Source of the DNA: JBBSQE01 sp038258095 | Lineage (GTDB): Bacteria; Actinomycetota; Thermoleophilia; Solirubrobacterales; 70-9 | Direction of reading: 5' to 3' | NCBI GenBank assembly: GCA_038258095.1 | Contig: JBBSQE010000005.1 | Coordinates: forward strand, 1 to 40,488 | DNA length: 40,488 nucleotides | Part shown: one piece after another, positions 24,307 through 32,343 of the stretch | How the letters are laid out: every line of letters begins with the position of its first letter | Position numbering within the stretch: position 1 is the stretch's first letter | The notes under the pieces: generated by a model | The model's database searches: none | What the model saw: the letters and a program-made list of their open reading frames with translations, nothing else | What the model was told of the DNA's origin: nothing | Translations under genes and position numbers: made by a program

Positions 24307-25521
24307 TCAGAGTCCGAGCAACGCCGGCATCTGAGCCTTCGCGAACTCGGCGAACTCATCGAGTTCGGCCTTGCTTCTGGTGCGGGTCCCACCGCCGTCC
24401 TGGCAGAGGGACGTGGCCTGGGCATCGTAGAAGATGTGGCAGTGGCGCTTGAAGCAGGCTTCCCTGACGGCGGCGAAGGCCCCGGGAACTGCTCCGATCG
24501 GCCGCTCGATCCCGATCGAAGCCCAGCCGTTCGCGTCCCCATCCTCGAGATCGGAGAAGAGCAGAAAGCCGGGCAGATCAAGCCAGCCGATCGTTCCCAC
24601 CGCAACGTGGGCGAGCCGGCCGGGAAAGCCGAGGTTCAGGTGGGTGGCCCTGAAGGCACTCGCATCGGTGACACTCAGACCGAGCGTTCGTGCATACTCG
24701 CGGAAGAAGGCCTCCTCTCCGAGCTTCCAGGAGCGCTCAGTGCGGAGCGGTCCCGTGCGGAACCTGCCGGCGGCGTGCTTCACGTCCTTCGGCGGCTCGG
24801 TGAAGGTCGCCTCAGCCAGTTCGCGCTCGAGGATCTCGCCCCGGCTGCCCGGGCGCGCCGAAGCGGCGTGGACCGCGATGCCGGCGCTCGCCGCCTCCTC
24901 ACCCTCGGCATCGACGCGCCTGGCAATCTCGGCCGCGGCCTCACACAAGGCGTCCAGTTCGGCGGCCTCCATCAGGCTTCCCGCCGTGAAGACGCACAGC
25001 GATCCGTCCTGGATCTCAAACGACAGGCCGGCGGGCGCCCGGTCCACCAGCCAGTCGATGAAGCTGGGCTCGAACAGCTGCCAGACCCTGTTCTGATCGG
25101 TGTCGTGGTCGGTCGCCAGCGTGTACCGGCGCACGAACGCCTGACTCTCGAGGCGCTCCGCGTTGTCGTCGAGCCGAACGACGCGGGCCCGGGCATCGGG
25201 GTCGGTGCGCACGTCTGCCGAGAGCGTCCGGTCGTGACAGAGAAGGCGCAACGCGACAGCGGCGCTGCCGGGCATCTGGATGAGCACGGCCGTGTAGCGA
25301 TCCGGCCTGTCGACCTCCCCGTACTCCCAGTGCATGAGCGTGCCGGCGATCCCACCGGGAAGGGATCCCCGCATGGCGTCCCAGGTGCGCTGGAAATCAC
25401 CATGGCGCAAGAGCTGGGTGGCCTTGGTCGGCATCGCCACACGGCTGTAGAAGAGCCCGCGCTCGCGCGCGTAGGCGACCATCGCGAGGTCGTCGTCGAA
25501 GATCGGGTCGGTGGGCGGCAC
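24307..25521 (-). CDS. Conserved-looking protein of unknown function
   Basis: About 404 residues, not recognised. No signal peptide or membrane helix; acidic and soluble-looking, with Trp-rich segments (DFQRTWDAM, LMHWEYGEV, RVWQLFEPSFIDWLVDR) and a C-terminal segment KRHCHIFYDAQATSLCQ with a His-Cys-His cluster. The pattern suggests two similar alpha/beta halves, but this is not secure. It starts at GTG 25521 or TTG 25530, 28 or 19 nt after the glycosyltransferase stop, so it is probably the fourth gene of the methyltransferase-GH57-GT4 operon. Antisense frames of similar length exist but lack protein-like composition. Confidence 0.7.
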   Translation of the reverse strand: MPPTDPIFDDDLAMVAYARERGLFYSRVAMPTKATQLLRHGDFQRTWDAMRGSLPGGIAGTLMHWEYGEVDRPDRYTAVLIQMPGSAAVALRLLCHDRTLSADVRTDPDARARVVRLDDNAERLESQAFVRRYTLATDHDTDQNRVWQLFEPSFIDWLVDRAPAGLSFEIQDGSLCVFTAGSLMEAAELDALCEAAAEIARRVDAEGEEAASAGIAVHAASARPGSRGEILERELAEATFTEPPKDVKHAAGRFRTGPLRTERSWKLGEEAFFREYARTLGLSVTDASAFRATHLNLGFPGRLAHVAVGTIGWLDLPGFLLFSDLEDGDANGWASIGIERPIGAVPGAFAAVREACFKRHCHIFYDAQATSLCQDGGGTRTRSKAELDEFAEFAKAQMPALLGL

Positions 25522-25549
25522 GACGGTCAAGGCTGTCCAAGCGCCTGCC

Positions 25550-26743
25550 TCAGGCCCGGCCGGCCTTTGCCGTGAGCGACTCGTAGACCGCCGCGGTCTG
25601 CTCGGCGACGTCGTTCCAGTCGAAGCGGCGCAGGTGCTCGTAGGCCTCCTCGACCAGCCGGCCGCCGAGCTCATCGTCGGATAGGACGCGGACGGCGACA
25701 TCGGCGAGCGCTTCGGGGTCGCGGGGGCGGAAGCGCAAGCCGGCCTCCTCATGGGGTACGACCTCGCGCAGGCCTCCGGTGTCGGCGACGATGCACGGGC
25801 ACCCGCAGGCCATCGCCTCCAGGGCGACGAGGCCGAATGGCTCATAGATCGACGGGACCACCGTGAGGTCGGAGATCCGGTAGAGCGAGTGGAGGACGTC
25901 GTCGCCGATCCACCCCAGGAAGGTGCCGTGGTCCATCAGCCCGAGGTCCTCAGCCTGGCGGTGCAGCTCACCCTCATGGGTGCCAGAGCCGGCGACCAGG
26001 ACGCGCGTGCCGGGCACCTCCTCGACGACGCGCGGCATCGCCTCGAGCGCGAGCTGGAACCCCTTCTCGTAGACGAGGCGGCCGATCAGCAGGACCAGCT
26101 TCTCGTCGGGCGCCGCGAACTCCGAGCGCAGGCGCCTGAGCTCGGCCTCGTCCTGGGTGACCAGGTCCTCCGGGTCAATCCCGTTCGGGATCACCGATAT
26201 GCGGGATTCATCGACCCCGAAGATGTCGGCGACCTGCTCGCGCATGTAGAAGGAGCAGGCGATCACACGGTCGGAGCGATTCGTGATCCAGCGCTCGACG
26301 CCGTGGATGTAGGACTGGGGATGCTTGTCGACCCAGCCCTGGTGGCGGCCGTGCTCGGTCGCGTGGATCGTCGTGACGAGCGGCGCACCGAAGCGCTTGG
26401 CGAGGTGGTCGCATGCGTTGGCGACGAGCCAATCGTGGCCGTGGACCACATCGAAGTCGATCCTGTCGCCGAGCTCCACGCCCGCCGCGAGCATGTCCGA
26501 GTTCATCCGCTCGACCCAGGTGACGAACTCGCCGAGGTCGGTCGGGCGCTTCGGCTCGACGATGCGGTGGATGCAGACGCCATTCATCACTTCCTCGGCC
26601 GGGGACTCCTCCCCGCCGCGGGTGAGCACGTGAACGTCCACGTCACGCTCGACGAGCGCCTCCGAGAGCTTGCGCACATGGCGCGCGAGGCCACCCTCGA
26701 TGAGCGGCGGGTACTCCCAGGAGAGGATCAGGACTTGGGTCAA
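25550..26743 (-). CDS. GT4-family glycosyltransferase (glycogen synthase-like)
   Basis: A 397-residue GT-B retaining glycosyltransferase. The N-terminal domain opens SWEYPPLIEGGLARHV, the glycine loop for the sugar nucleotide. The C-terminal domain has GRLVYEKG (Arg222, Lys227, diphosphate binding) and the E-x7-E motif with Glu301 and Glu309 (YEPFGLVALEAMACG). It is closest in style to actinobacterial alpha-1,4-glucosyltransferases such as GlgA and Rv3032. TTG start; no good ribosome-binding site. It follows the GH57 gene by 16 nt. The order methyltransferase-GH57-GT4 equals Rv3030-Rv3031-Rv3032 of Mycobacterium tuberculosis, implicated in methylglucose lipopolysaccharide and alpha-glucan synthesis. 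Expected role: elongating an alpha-1,4-glucan. Confidence 0.92.
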   Translation of the reverse strand: MTQVLILSWEYPPLIEGGLARHVRKLSEALVERDVDVHVLTRGGEESPAEEVMNGVCIHRIVEPKRPTDLGEFVTWVERMNSDMLAAGVELGDRIDFDVVHGHDWLVANACDHLAKRFGAPLVTTIHATEHGRHQGWVDKHPQSYIHGVERWITNRSDRVIACSFYMREQVADIFGVDESRISVIPNGIDPEDLVTQDEAELRRLRSEFAAPDEKLVLLIGRLVYEKGFQLALEAMPRVVEEVPGTRVLVAGSGTHEGELHRQAEDLGLMDHGTFLGWIGDDVLHSLYRISDLTVVPSIYEPFGLVALEAMACGCPCIVADTGGLREVVPHEEAGLRFRPRDPEALADVAVRVLSDDELGGRLVEEAYEHLRRFDWNDVAEQTAAVYESLTAKAGRA

Positions 26744-26759
26744 GGTGTCGTTAACGGCT

Positions 26760-28199
26760 TCAGGGCTCGAGGAGCGGAGCTAGGCTCAGATCGGGTGCCA
26801 GGGATCGCATTCGCCGGTCCGTGACCCGCTCGGAGTCTATGGCCTCGAGCAGGGCCTGGGAGTGTCCGATCGAGCGCTGGAACGGATAGTCGCCCGTCTC
26901 CATGCGCCCGTCGAGGAACGCCCAGTCGCTCGATTGGAGCGCGAGCAGCTCCCGCGTTGCCCGCAGCGCGGCGTCCTCGGGGAGACCGCTCCTGACCGCT
27001 TGCAGGAGGCGCAACTCCGAGCGGCGGGTCGCCCAGGCGATGTCAGCGACGAGCGGCGAGTCCCATGTCCGCAGGCTCTTGCCCTCCCCCCAAGACGAGG
27101 CCTTCAGGGGCCGGGCGACGGGCTCATGCGCGGCGAGGGCTTCGGGAACGGTGACCATCCGCACCCCCGCCGCCTCGGCACCCTCGATGACCCCGCGCAG
27201 CCAGGTCGGTCCCTCCCGCCACCAGTGCCCGAGTAGCTCCGTGTCGATCGCGAAGACGAGGAGGCCCCGCTCGTCGCGCTCGGTGGAGTATCCGCGCAGC
27301 CGCTCGGCGACCGCCGAGAGGAACTCCGCGGCCTGGCGCTCGGCCGTGCGCTGGGCGACCTCGGGGTCATACGGCGGCCCTCCGATCGACCAGATCTGCA
27401 GGCCGCGAAGGGAGCGCCCGGCGAACTGGGCGTAGCCCGGATCCGACGGGTAGCCGTCTAGCGACCAGAGCCAGCTCACGGCTTCCCAGTCGATCGGCAG
27501 GGCCGTCGGGCCGGCCTCGGTCGAGACAGGTGCGAGGGCGTCGAGCGGGGGCGGGTGTCGGCTCTGATCGACGCAGAACCACTCAACTCCCTGCTCCGCC
27601 AGGTCCCACTCGAGGCCAGGTTCGTATGCGCACTCCGGGAGCCAGAACCCGCCATCTGAGCCGAAGCGTCGCCTGTGCGAACGGAGCCCGGCGTCGAGCT
27701 GGAGTCGGAGTCCCTGCCGGGTGGCAAGCAGGGGCAGAACCGCGTGCGTCGCCGCGGAGCCCGCCAGCGCCACCCGCCCACTTGCACGCGCATCCTGGAA
27801 CGCCCGCAGGGGACTGCCGCCGGCCGCGTCGAGGAGCTCGAGAGCGTGGCGCCAGCGCTCGGCCTCCGCCCGCGCCGCGGGGACGCACTCATCATCGACC
27901 TCCTCGAGGTCGAGGTCGGCAGCGCCGATCCGGTGCTCGACGAGGAAGGCGCGCAGTCGCTCCTGGACACCTTCGTCCTCGAGCTGATCGGCAAGGACCG
28001 GCGTGACCGTCATGGTCAGACGGTCGGCGACCTCGAGCACCGGCAGGTAGGAGCGAATCACCGCGTCGTGAAGCCACTCCTCGCCGAACGGGTAGGTCCC
28101 GAAGCCCTCGACGTAGGGCATGTGGCTGTGCAGGACGATCGCCAGGTCGCCGGCCGTGCCCTCGGCGGCAGGGCTCGGCGGCCCCTGCTCCTCAGGCAT
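26760..28199 (-). CDS. Glycoside hydrolase family 57, probable 1,4-alpha-glucan branching enzyme
   Basis: A 479-residue GH57 protein. LHSHMPY (residues 23-29) is motif 1. FWLPECAYEPG holds the predicted nucleophile Glu189, and FAIDTELLGHWWREGP the predicted acid/base Asp319. Length and C-terminal helical domain fit the GH57 branching enzymes (Rv3031 and Thermus/Thermococcus types) rather than 4-alpha-glucanotransferases, which are longer. It would transfer glucan segments to 6-positions on the polymer made by the adjacent GT4. The start overlaps the methyltransferase stop by 8 nt. Confidence 0.92.
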   Translation of the reverse strand: MPEEQGPPSPAAEGTAGDLAIVLHSHMPYVEGFGTYPFGEEWLHDAVIRSYLPVLEVADRLTMTVTPVLADQLEDEGVQERLRAFLVEHRIGAADLDLEEVDDECVPAARAEAERWRHALELLDAAGGSPLRAFQDARASGRVALAGSAATHAVLPLLATRQGLRLQLDAGLRSHRRRFGSDGGFWLPECAYEPGLEWDLAEQGVEWFCVDQSRHPPPLDALAPVSTEAGPTALPIDWEAVSWLWSLDGYPSDPGYAQFAGRSLRGLQIWSIGGPPYDPEVAQRTAERQAAEFLSAVAERLRGYSTERDERGLLVFAIDTELLGHWWREGPTWLRGVIEGAEAAGVRMVTVPEALAAHEPVARPLKASSWGEGKSLRTWDSPLVADIAWATRRSELRLLQAVRSGLPEDAALRATRELLALQSSDWAFLDGRMETGDYPFQRSIGHSQALLEAIDSERVTDRRMRSLAPDLSLAPLLEP

Positions 28200-28944
28200 G
28201 ACAGACGGCTACGAAATCCAGTGCCTTGTCGAGGTTGTCCGGCCGCAGCACGAAGTCCGACGCCCCGATGGCGGGCGTGAACCGGTCATAGAACGGCTTG
28301 GTCAGACGGGTCGCCTTGTGGACGCGGTCCCAGCCGAGGGAGAGGGCGATCTCGTGGACCCTCAGCTTCCTCGCATGGAAGAGGCCGAGGATCTCGACCC
28401 GCGAGAAGCAGGACTCGAGCAGCTCCCGGTACTCCTCGTGGGTGTACTCCTTGAGGTGCCAGGGATTGTCGGACTTCTCGGCGCCCTCCGGGGCGAGTGT
28501 CAGCAGGTTCGGGGTCGAAACGTAGGAGACGGCAGCGAGCCGCGCGAAGCCGCCCAGGAGCTCGGCCGGGTTCTCGACGTGCTCGATCGTCTGCAGGAAG
28601 ACGATGGCGTCCCGCTCGGTGTCGAACGACTCGACGAGGTTGCGCTCGAAGCTCAGGTTGCCGCCCGAGTACTTGAGACGCGCGTGCTCGAAGGCCTCCG
28701 GGTTGGCGTCGACGCCGATCACGTCCGCGGCCTCGCGGGCGAGCACAGCGGAGCCGTACCCCTCCCCACACGCGAGGTCGGCGACACGTTTCCCGGCGCA
28801 GCGCGCCGCGATCCACTCGTAGACGACGAGGTGGCGCCGGAACCAGTAGTTCTCCTCAGGCACGTCGGGGAGCGTGCGCTCGCCGGTCAGCTCCAGCGGG
28901 GGTACGCCCGCGGGCTGGTCTGACTGTTCATAGTGCTCTGCCAC
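28192..28944 (-). CDS. Class I SAM-dependent methyltransferase (Rv3030-like position)
   Basis: About 250 residues. SAM motif I is VADLACGEGYGSAVLA; the motif II acidic residue is in VIGVDANPEAFE; motif IV is AIVFLQTIEHVENP. GTG 28944 is chosen because a TAAGAC box lies 7 nt upstream on the minus strand; an ATG at 28971 would overlap the divergent gene. First gene of the methyltransferase-GH57-GT4 run. By synteny with Rv3030 it may O-methylate glucose in a polymethylated glucan; sequence alone shows only a methyltransferase. Confidence 0.88.
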   Translation of the reverse strand: MAEHYEQSDQPAGVPPLELTGERTLPDVPEENYWFRRHLVVYEWIAARCAGKRVADLACGEGYGSAVLAREAADVIGVDANPEAFEHARLKYSGGNLSFERNLVESFDTERDAIVFLQTIEHVENPAELLGGFARLAAVSYVSTPNLLTLAPEGAEKSDNPWHLKEYTHEEYRELLESCFSRVEILGLFHARKLRVHEIALSLGWDRVHKATRLTKPFYDRFTPAIGASDFVLRPDNLDKALDFVAVCHA

Positions 28945-28969
28945 CGCCGCAGTCTTACTATTCCGCGCC
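28945..28969. promoter_or_regulatory. Compact divergent promoter between two methyltransferase genes
   Basis: Only 25 bp separate the two start codons. The plus strand has TACTAT (28956-28961), 8 nt before the ATG at 28970. The minus strand has TAAGAC (28952-28957), 7 nt before the GTG at 28944. The two candidate -10 boxes overlap, so the two polymerases would compete. Confidence 0.4.
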
Positions 28970-29911
28970 ATGCCCGCTGCCCCGACGGCCTCCGCCGACC
29001 ACATCCGCGACGTCAACACGCGCTACCACGACGAGGCGGCGACCTCCTACGACGCCAAATGGGGGATCGACTTCGGGGACACGGGCCGGGCCCAGGTGGC
29101 GGGGAAGCTGAAGAAAGCACTGGGAGGGCGCGCGACGCCCCACTTCGAGGACGCGCTCGAGATCGGCGCCGGGACCGGCTACTTCTCGCTCAACCTGCTC
29201 GGCCTCGGCATGATCGACAACTCGACGGCGACGGATATCTCGCCGGGGATGCTCACGAAGCTCGCCAAGACCGCGGCCCGCCTCGGACTGGAGATCGAGA
29301 CGAAGGTGGCTGACGCGGAGCACCTCCCGTTTGACGATGAGAGCTTCGACCTCGTCTTCGGGCACGCCGTCCTCCACCACATTCCCGACCTGCGCAAGGC
29401 GATGGCGGAGTTCCACCGGGTGCTGCGGCCAGGCGGCTCGATCGCCTTCTGCGGGGAGCCATCGCGCTACGGCGACAGGCTCGCCGAGCTCCCGAAGCGG
29501 GCCGGAGTCTTCGCCTCACCCGCGTGGCGCCGAGTGATGCGGGCGGAACCGAGGGTCGAGAACGGAGCCGGCGGAGGGCCGGACGAGCACGAGATGCTCG
29601 AGTGGGAAGTCGACGTCCACGCCTTCGTGCCGGAGGACCTGCGGCGCGTGCTCGCGGACTCTGACTTCGAGGCACCCCACGTGGGCGGCGAAGAACTTCT
29701 CGCCAACGTCTGGGGCTGGGGAATGCGGACCCTCGAATCCACGGCCGACCCCTCATCTGTCCCGGCCCGCTGGAAGATGTTCGCCTTCCGCAGCTACATG
29801 GCGCTGCAGAAGGTGGACACGGCGGTCCTGGAGCCACGGCTGCCGGCGGAGCTCTTCTACAACCTGGTGCTGTCGGGAAGCAAGAGTGCCCCGACTGCTT
29901 CGCGGCCCTGA
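28970..29911 (+). CDS. Class I SAM-dependent methyltransferase
   Basis: A 313-residue methyltransferase with motif I ALEIGAGTGYFSLNL, post-I acidic TATDISPGML, DAEHLPFDDESFDLVFGHAVLHH and the RVLRPGG motif, as in UbiE/methyltransf_11 proteins. A further 130 residues after the Rossmann domain form a substrate region. Unlike the divergent methyltransferase, it has no recognised partner. Its last 659 nt are overlapped in antisense by an open extension of the DipZ frame. The acceptor is unknown; position beside the glucan cluster makes a saccharide or lipid possible. Confidence 0.9.
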   Translation: MPAAPTASADHIRDVNTRYHDEAATSYDAKWGIDFGDTGRAQVAGKLKKALGGRATPHFEDALEIGAGTGYFSLNLLGLGMIDNSTATDISPGMLTKLAKTAARLGLEIETKVADAEHLPFDDESFDLVFGHAVLHHIPDLRKAMAEFHRVLRPGGSIAFCGEPSRYGDRLAELPKRAGVFASPAWRRVMRAEPRVENGAGGGPDEHEMLEWEVDVHAFVPEDLRRVLADSDFEAPHVGGEELLANVWGWGMRTLESTADPSSVPARWKMFAFRSYMALQKVDTAVLEPRLPAELFYNLVLSGSKSAPTASRP

Positions 29912-31688
29912 CGTCCGACCCGAACGTGAACGCGTAGCCGCTCACGCCGGGAGCGAACTCGAGGCTCAGGCGCCCGCGCTCGACCTTCGGCAGGTCGACC
30001 AGCGAGTAGAGCTTCTGGCGGTTGACCGTGACTGCGCCGTCCTTGACGTCGGCTCCCGCGAGGTCATTTGAGATCGGCTTGCCGTCGAGCAGGACCTGGA
30101 CCGGCTTCGGCCCCCCGTCGGAGCCGAGGACCAGGTAGACGCGGCGAGCGCCGAACTCGAGGTCGACGGTCGAGTCCTTGACGCTCGTCGCGTCCTCCTG
30201 GGTCAGGTGCCAGGTGCCGCCGTAGGCGAGCGAGTTGGGCGGCATCGACGCCGGTGTGGTGAACGAGTGCGTGCCGACCTGGAGGGGGACGGTCACGAAG
30301 TTCGCCGCCCGGGCGGTCCCGAGGTATGACTCCGGGGTGGTCACCGCGAGGGAGGGGACCGGAGCCTTCGCCTTGGTCCTGCCGCCGAGCTTCGTGACAC
30401 CGCGCTCGGCCAGAAGCGAGCGGATCGCCTCCTCGGACTTCCCGTAGTTGCCCTCGCCGAAGTGGGTCTCGCGGACACGGCCCTGAGCGTCGATCAGGTA
30501 CTCGGCCGGCCAGTAGCGGTTCCCCCACGCGTCCCAGGTGCCGTAGTCGTTGTCCTGGACGACCGGGTAGGTGATGCCGTACTCGCCGATCGCATCCTTG
30601 ACGTTCGAGGCCTCGCGCTCGAACGGGAACTCCGGCGTGTGGACGCCGACGACGACCAACCCGTCCTTGCGGTACTTCTCGGCCCACGCCTCAACGTGCG
30701 GCAGCGTCCGGATGCAGTTGATGCAGGTGTAGGTCCAGAAGTCGATGAGGACGACCTTGCCGCGCAAGTCGGCGAGCGAGAGGGGGTCCGAGTTGAACCA
30801 CTCGCCGGTCTTCTGAAAGTCCGGGGCGATGCCGAGAACCGGGAGCGAGCTCTTGACCCCGACCAGCCCTCCTCCCGCCGGTTCGACGCCCACCTGCTGC
30901 GCTCCCGCCGGGGCCTGGGCGATCGGGCTCGGCGAATCGTCACGGCCGCTGATCTTGGCGAGATCGTCCTGGATCGCGCCGCTGTCCTCCAGCCCCTTGG
31001 TGGGTGTCGCGATGAACGACGGCGTGTTGTCGCTGGCGAGGAAGTCCTGGAACTTCAGATCGAGGTTCGTCGCGATGACCAGCGCGAAGGCGATCATCAG
31101 CGCGCCCATGACGACGTTGACCTGCGCCTGTACCGGGCGCAGCCGCTCAGCGAGCTTGCGGCCGCCGAGCATCAGCGCATAGATCACCAGGCCCGACCCG
31201 ATCCCGTAGGCAAGGGCGACGAGGAGCTTGTCGATGCTGAACGGGCGCGAAGCCGACGCGGTGGCGACGGCTGCCAGGATCGGCCCCGCGCACGGCGCGT
31301 AGACGACGCCGAGGATGAGCCCAAGCCCGAGGCCGGACCCGAACCCCTCCCCCCCGGTCCTCACCCGTATGCGGCTGGTGAGGCGGCTGAGCATCCCCTC
31401 CAGGCGGTCCGAGACGGCCGGGACCAGGAGCGTCAACCCGAACACGACGAGTCCCACGATCGCGAGGTTGCGAGCGAAGTCATCGGGGAGGCCGAGCGCA
31501 TCGAGCAGGTAGATCAGGGCGACGGTCGCGAACGTGAACGACGCGACCAACCCGGTCGCGATCCCGAACGGCCTCCGCCTGCCGCCGGTGACGCCACCCG
31601 CCAGGACGACGGGCAGAATCGGCAACACGCAGGGGGAAAGAGCCGTCGCAGCGCCGGCAACGAAGGCGAAGAGAATCAGGAGAACCAC
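29253..31688 (-). CDS. DipZ-like CcdA-thioredoxin fusion, with antisense C-terminal run-on
   Basis: The frame encodes 811 residues. Residues 1-205 are a CcdA-type membrane domain, with Cys20 (LSPCVLP) and Cys133 (YAPCAGP) as the redox pair. A linker follows, then a TlpA/thioredoxin domain (about 285-430) with WTYTCINC (Cys322, Cys325), then a beta-rich C-terminal domain ending GYAFTFG at residue 590, where DipZ proteins normally end. No stop codon follows; the frame continues about 221 residues, Arg/Pro/Ala-rich, through the antisense of the convergent methyltransferase. Function: electron transfer from cytoplasmic thioredoxin to extracytoplasmic thiols. GTG start with AAAGG 9 nt upstream. 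The tail is real readthrough, a recent stop loss or a sequence error. Confidence 0.85.
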   Translation of the reverse strand: MVLLILFAFVAGAATALSPCVLPILPVVLAGGVTGGRRRPFGIATGLVASFTFATVALIYLLDALGLPDDFARNLAIVGLVVFGLTLLVPAVSDRLEGMLSRLTSRIRVRTGGEGFGSGLGLGLILGVVYAPCAGPILAAVATASASRPFSIDKLLVALAYGIGSGLVIYALMLGGRKLAERLRPVQAQVNVVMGALMIAFALVIATNLDLKFQDFLASDNTPSFIATPTKGLEDSGAIQDDLAKISGRDDSPSPIAQAPAGAQQVGVEPAGGGLVGVKSSLPVLGIAPDFQKTGEWFNSDPLSLADLRGKVVLIDFWTYTCINCIRTLPHVEAWAEKYRKDGLVVVGVHTPEFPFEREASNVKDAIGEYGITYPVVQDNDYGTWDAWGNRYWPAEYLIDAQGRVRETHFGEGNYGKSEEAIRSLLAERGVTKLGGRTKAKAPVPSLAVTTPESYLGTARAANFVTVPLQVGTHSFTTPASMPPNSLAYGGTWHLTQEDATSVKDSTVDLEFGARRVYLVLGSDGGPKPVQVLLDGKPISNDLAGADVKDGAVTVNRQKLYSLVDLPKVERGRLSLEFAPGVSGYAFTFGSDVRAAKQSGHSCFPTAPGCRRAPPAAVAPGPPCPPSAAPCSCGRRTSSSGPGQMRGRPWIRGSAFPSPRRWREVLRRPRGVPRSQSPRARAAGPPARRRGRRLPTRASRARPALRRLRSRPSVPPASLGATRVRRRLRPASGARRACRRSAMAPRRRRSSRLAAAPGGTPPSPCAGRECGGGRRARRRGRSSHRQTGGAPRQPPSSRSPVRGGPRSWRAS

Positions 31689-31743
31689 ATCTGCAAGCCT
31701 TTCATCGGGTCCTTAAGAGAACGTTGCGTCCAGGAGACACTGC

Positions 31744-32343
31744 GTGCCGAGATACCCCTCCAGATCACCCGCTGCGGCCATCGTCCTAGCTGCGATCTGC
31801 CTGCTGGCCCTCGCGAGTTGCGGGGCGGATCAGGGGTCCAGCCCCGGTCGCGCGCAGCCTCCTGCGCCCCCAGGCAGCGATTCGCCGATCCTGAACACCC
31901 AGATCTGCGACGGGCTCACGCCGCTCGTACGGGCGCGGATCGCCGCCGCCACGGACGGGCAGTCCGCTCTCCGCGTCAGGTCCTCGGGGACCGCGGCGCT
32001 CTCGACCTGCACCTTCTCGTCACCGGTGGCCACAATCTCGGTCTCGCTCGACACGGCGACCGATTCCCACCAGCGGTTCTCGAACCGGCTCGTCGAGATG
32101 ATCCAGTTCAGCGGCCAGGACCCCGCACAACTCCCCAAGGAGGTCCCCCGCGTCGGCGACCCCGGGGCGGACTACGGCGGCGCCGACTGGATCACCGCGC
32201 GGGCCCAGCTCCTCGCCATCCGCGGCGACCGACTGCTGATCGTCGGCTTCTACGTCCGGGGTGCGCCCGGCCGGGTGCTGCGCGACGGCGCGGCCGCCCT
32301 CGCTCGCCGCGCCTATGCCTCCTCGAGCGGGCGCAGCCGGTAG
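31744..32343 (+). CDS. Secreted lipoprotein, unknown function
   Basis: A 199-residue precursor. The signal peptide RYPSRSPAAAIVLAAICL leads to the lipobox L23-A24-S25-C26, so it should be lipidated and anchored outside the membrane. The mature protein opens with a Pro/Gly-rich linker and has CDGLTPLV and STCTFSS, two cysteines spaced as in DUF3558-like lipoproteins; that match is weak. GTG start with AGGAGA 7 nt upstream. It is divergent from DipZ, with 55 nt between the starts, and its 3' end overlaps the convergent cyclase by 31 nt. Confidence 0.8.
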   Translation: MPRYPSRSPAAAIVLAAICLLALASCGADQGSSPGRAQPPAPPGSDSPILNTQICDGLTPLVRARIAAATDGQSALRVRSSGTAALSTCTFSSPVATISVSLDTATDSHQRFSNRLVEMIQFSGQDPAQLPKEVPRVGDPGADYGGADWITARAQLLAIRGDRLLIVGFYVRGAPGRVLRDGAAALARRAYASSSGRSR

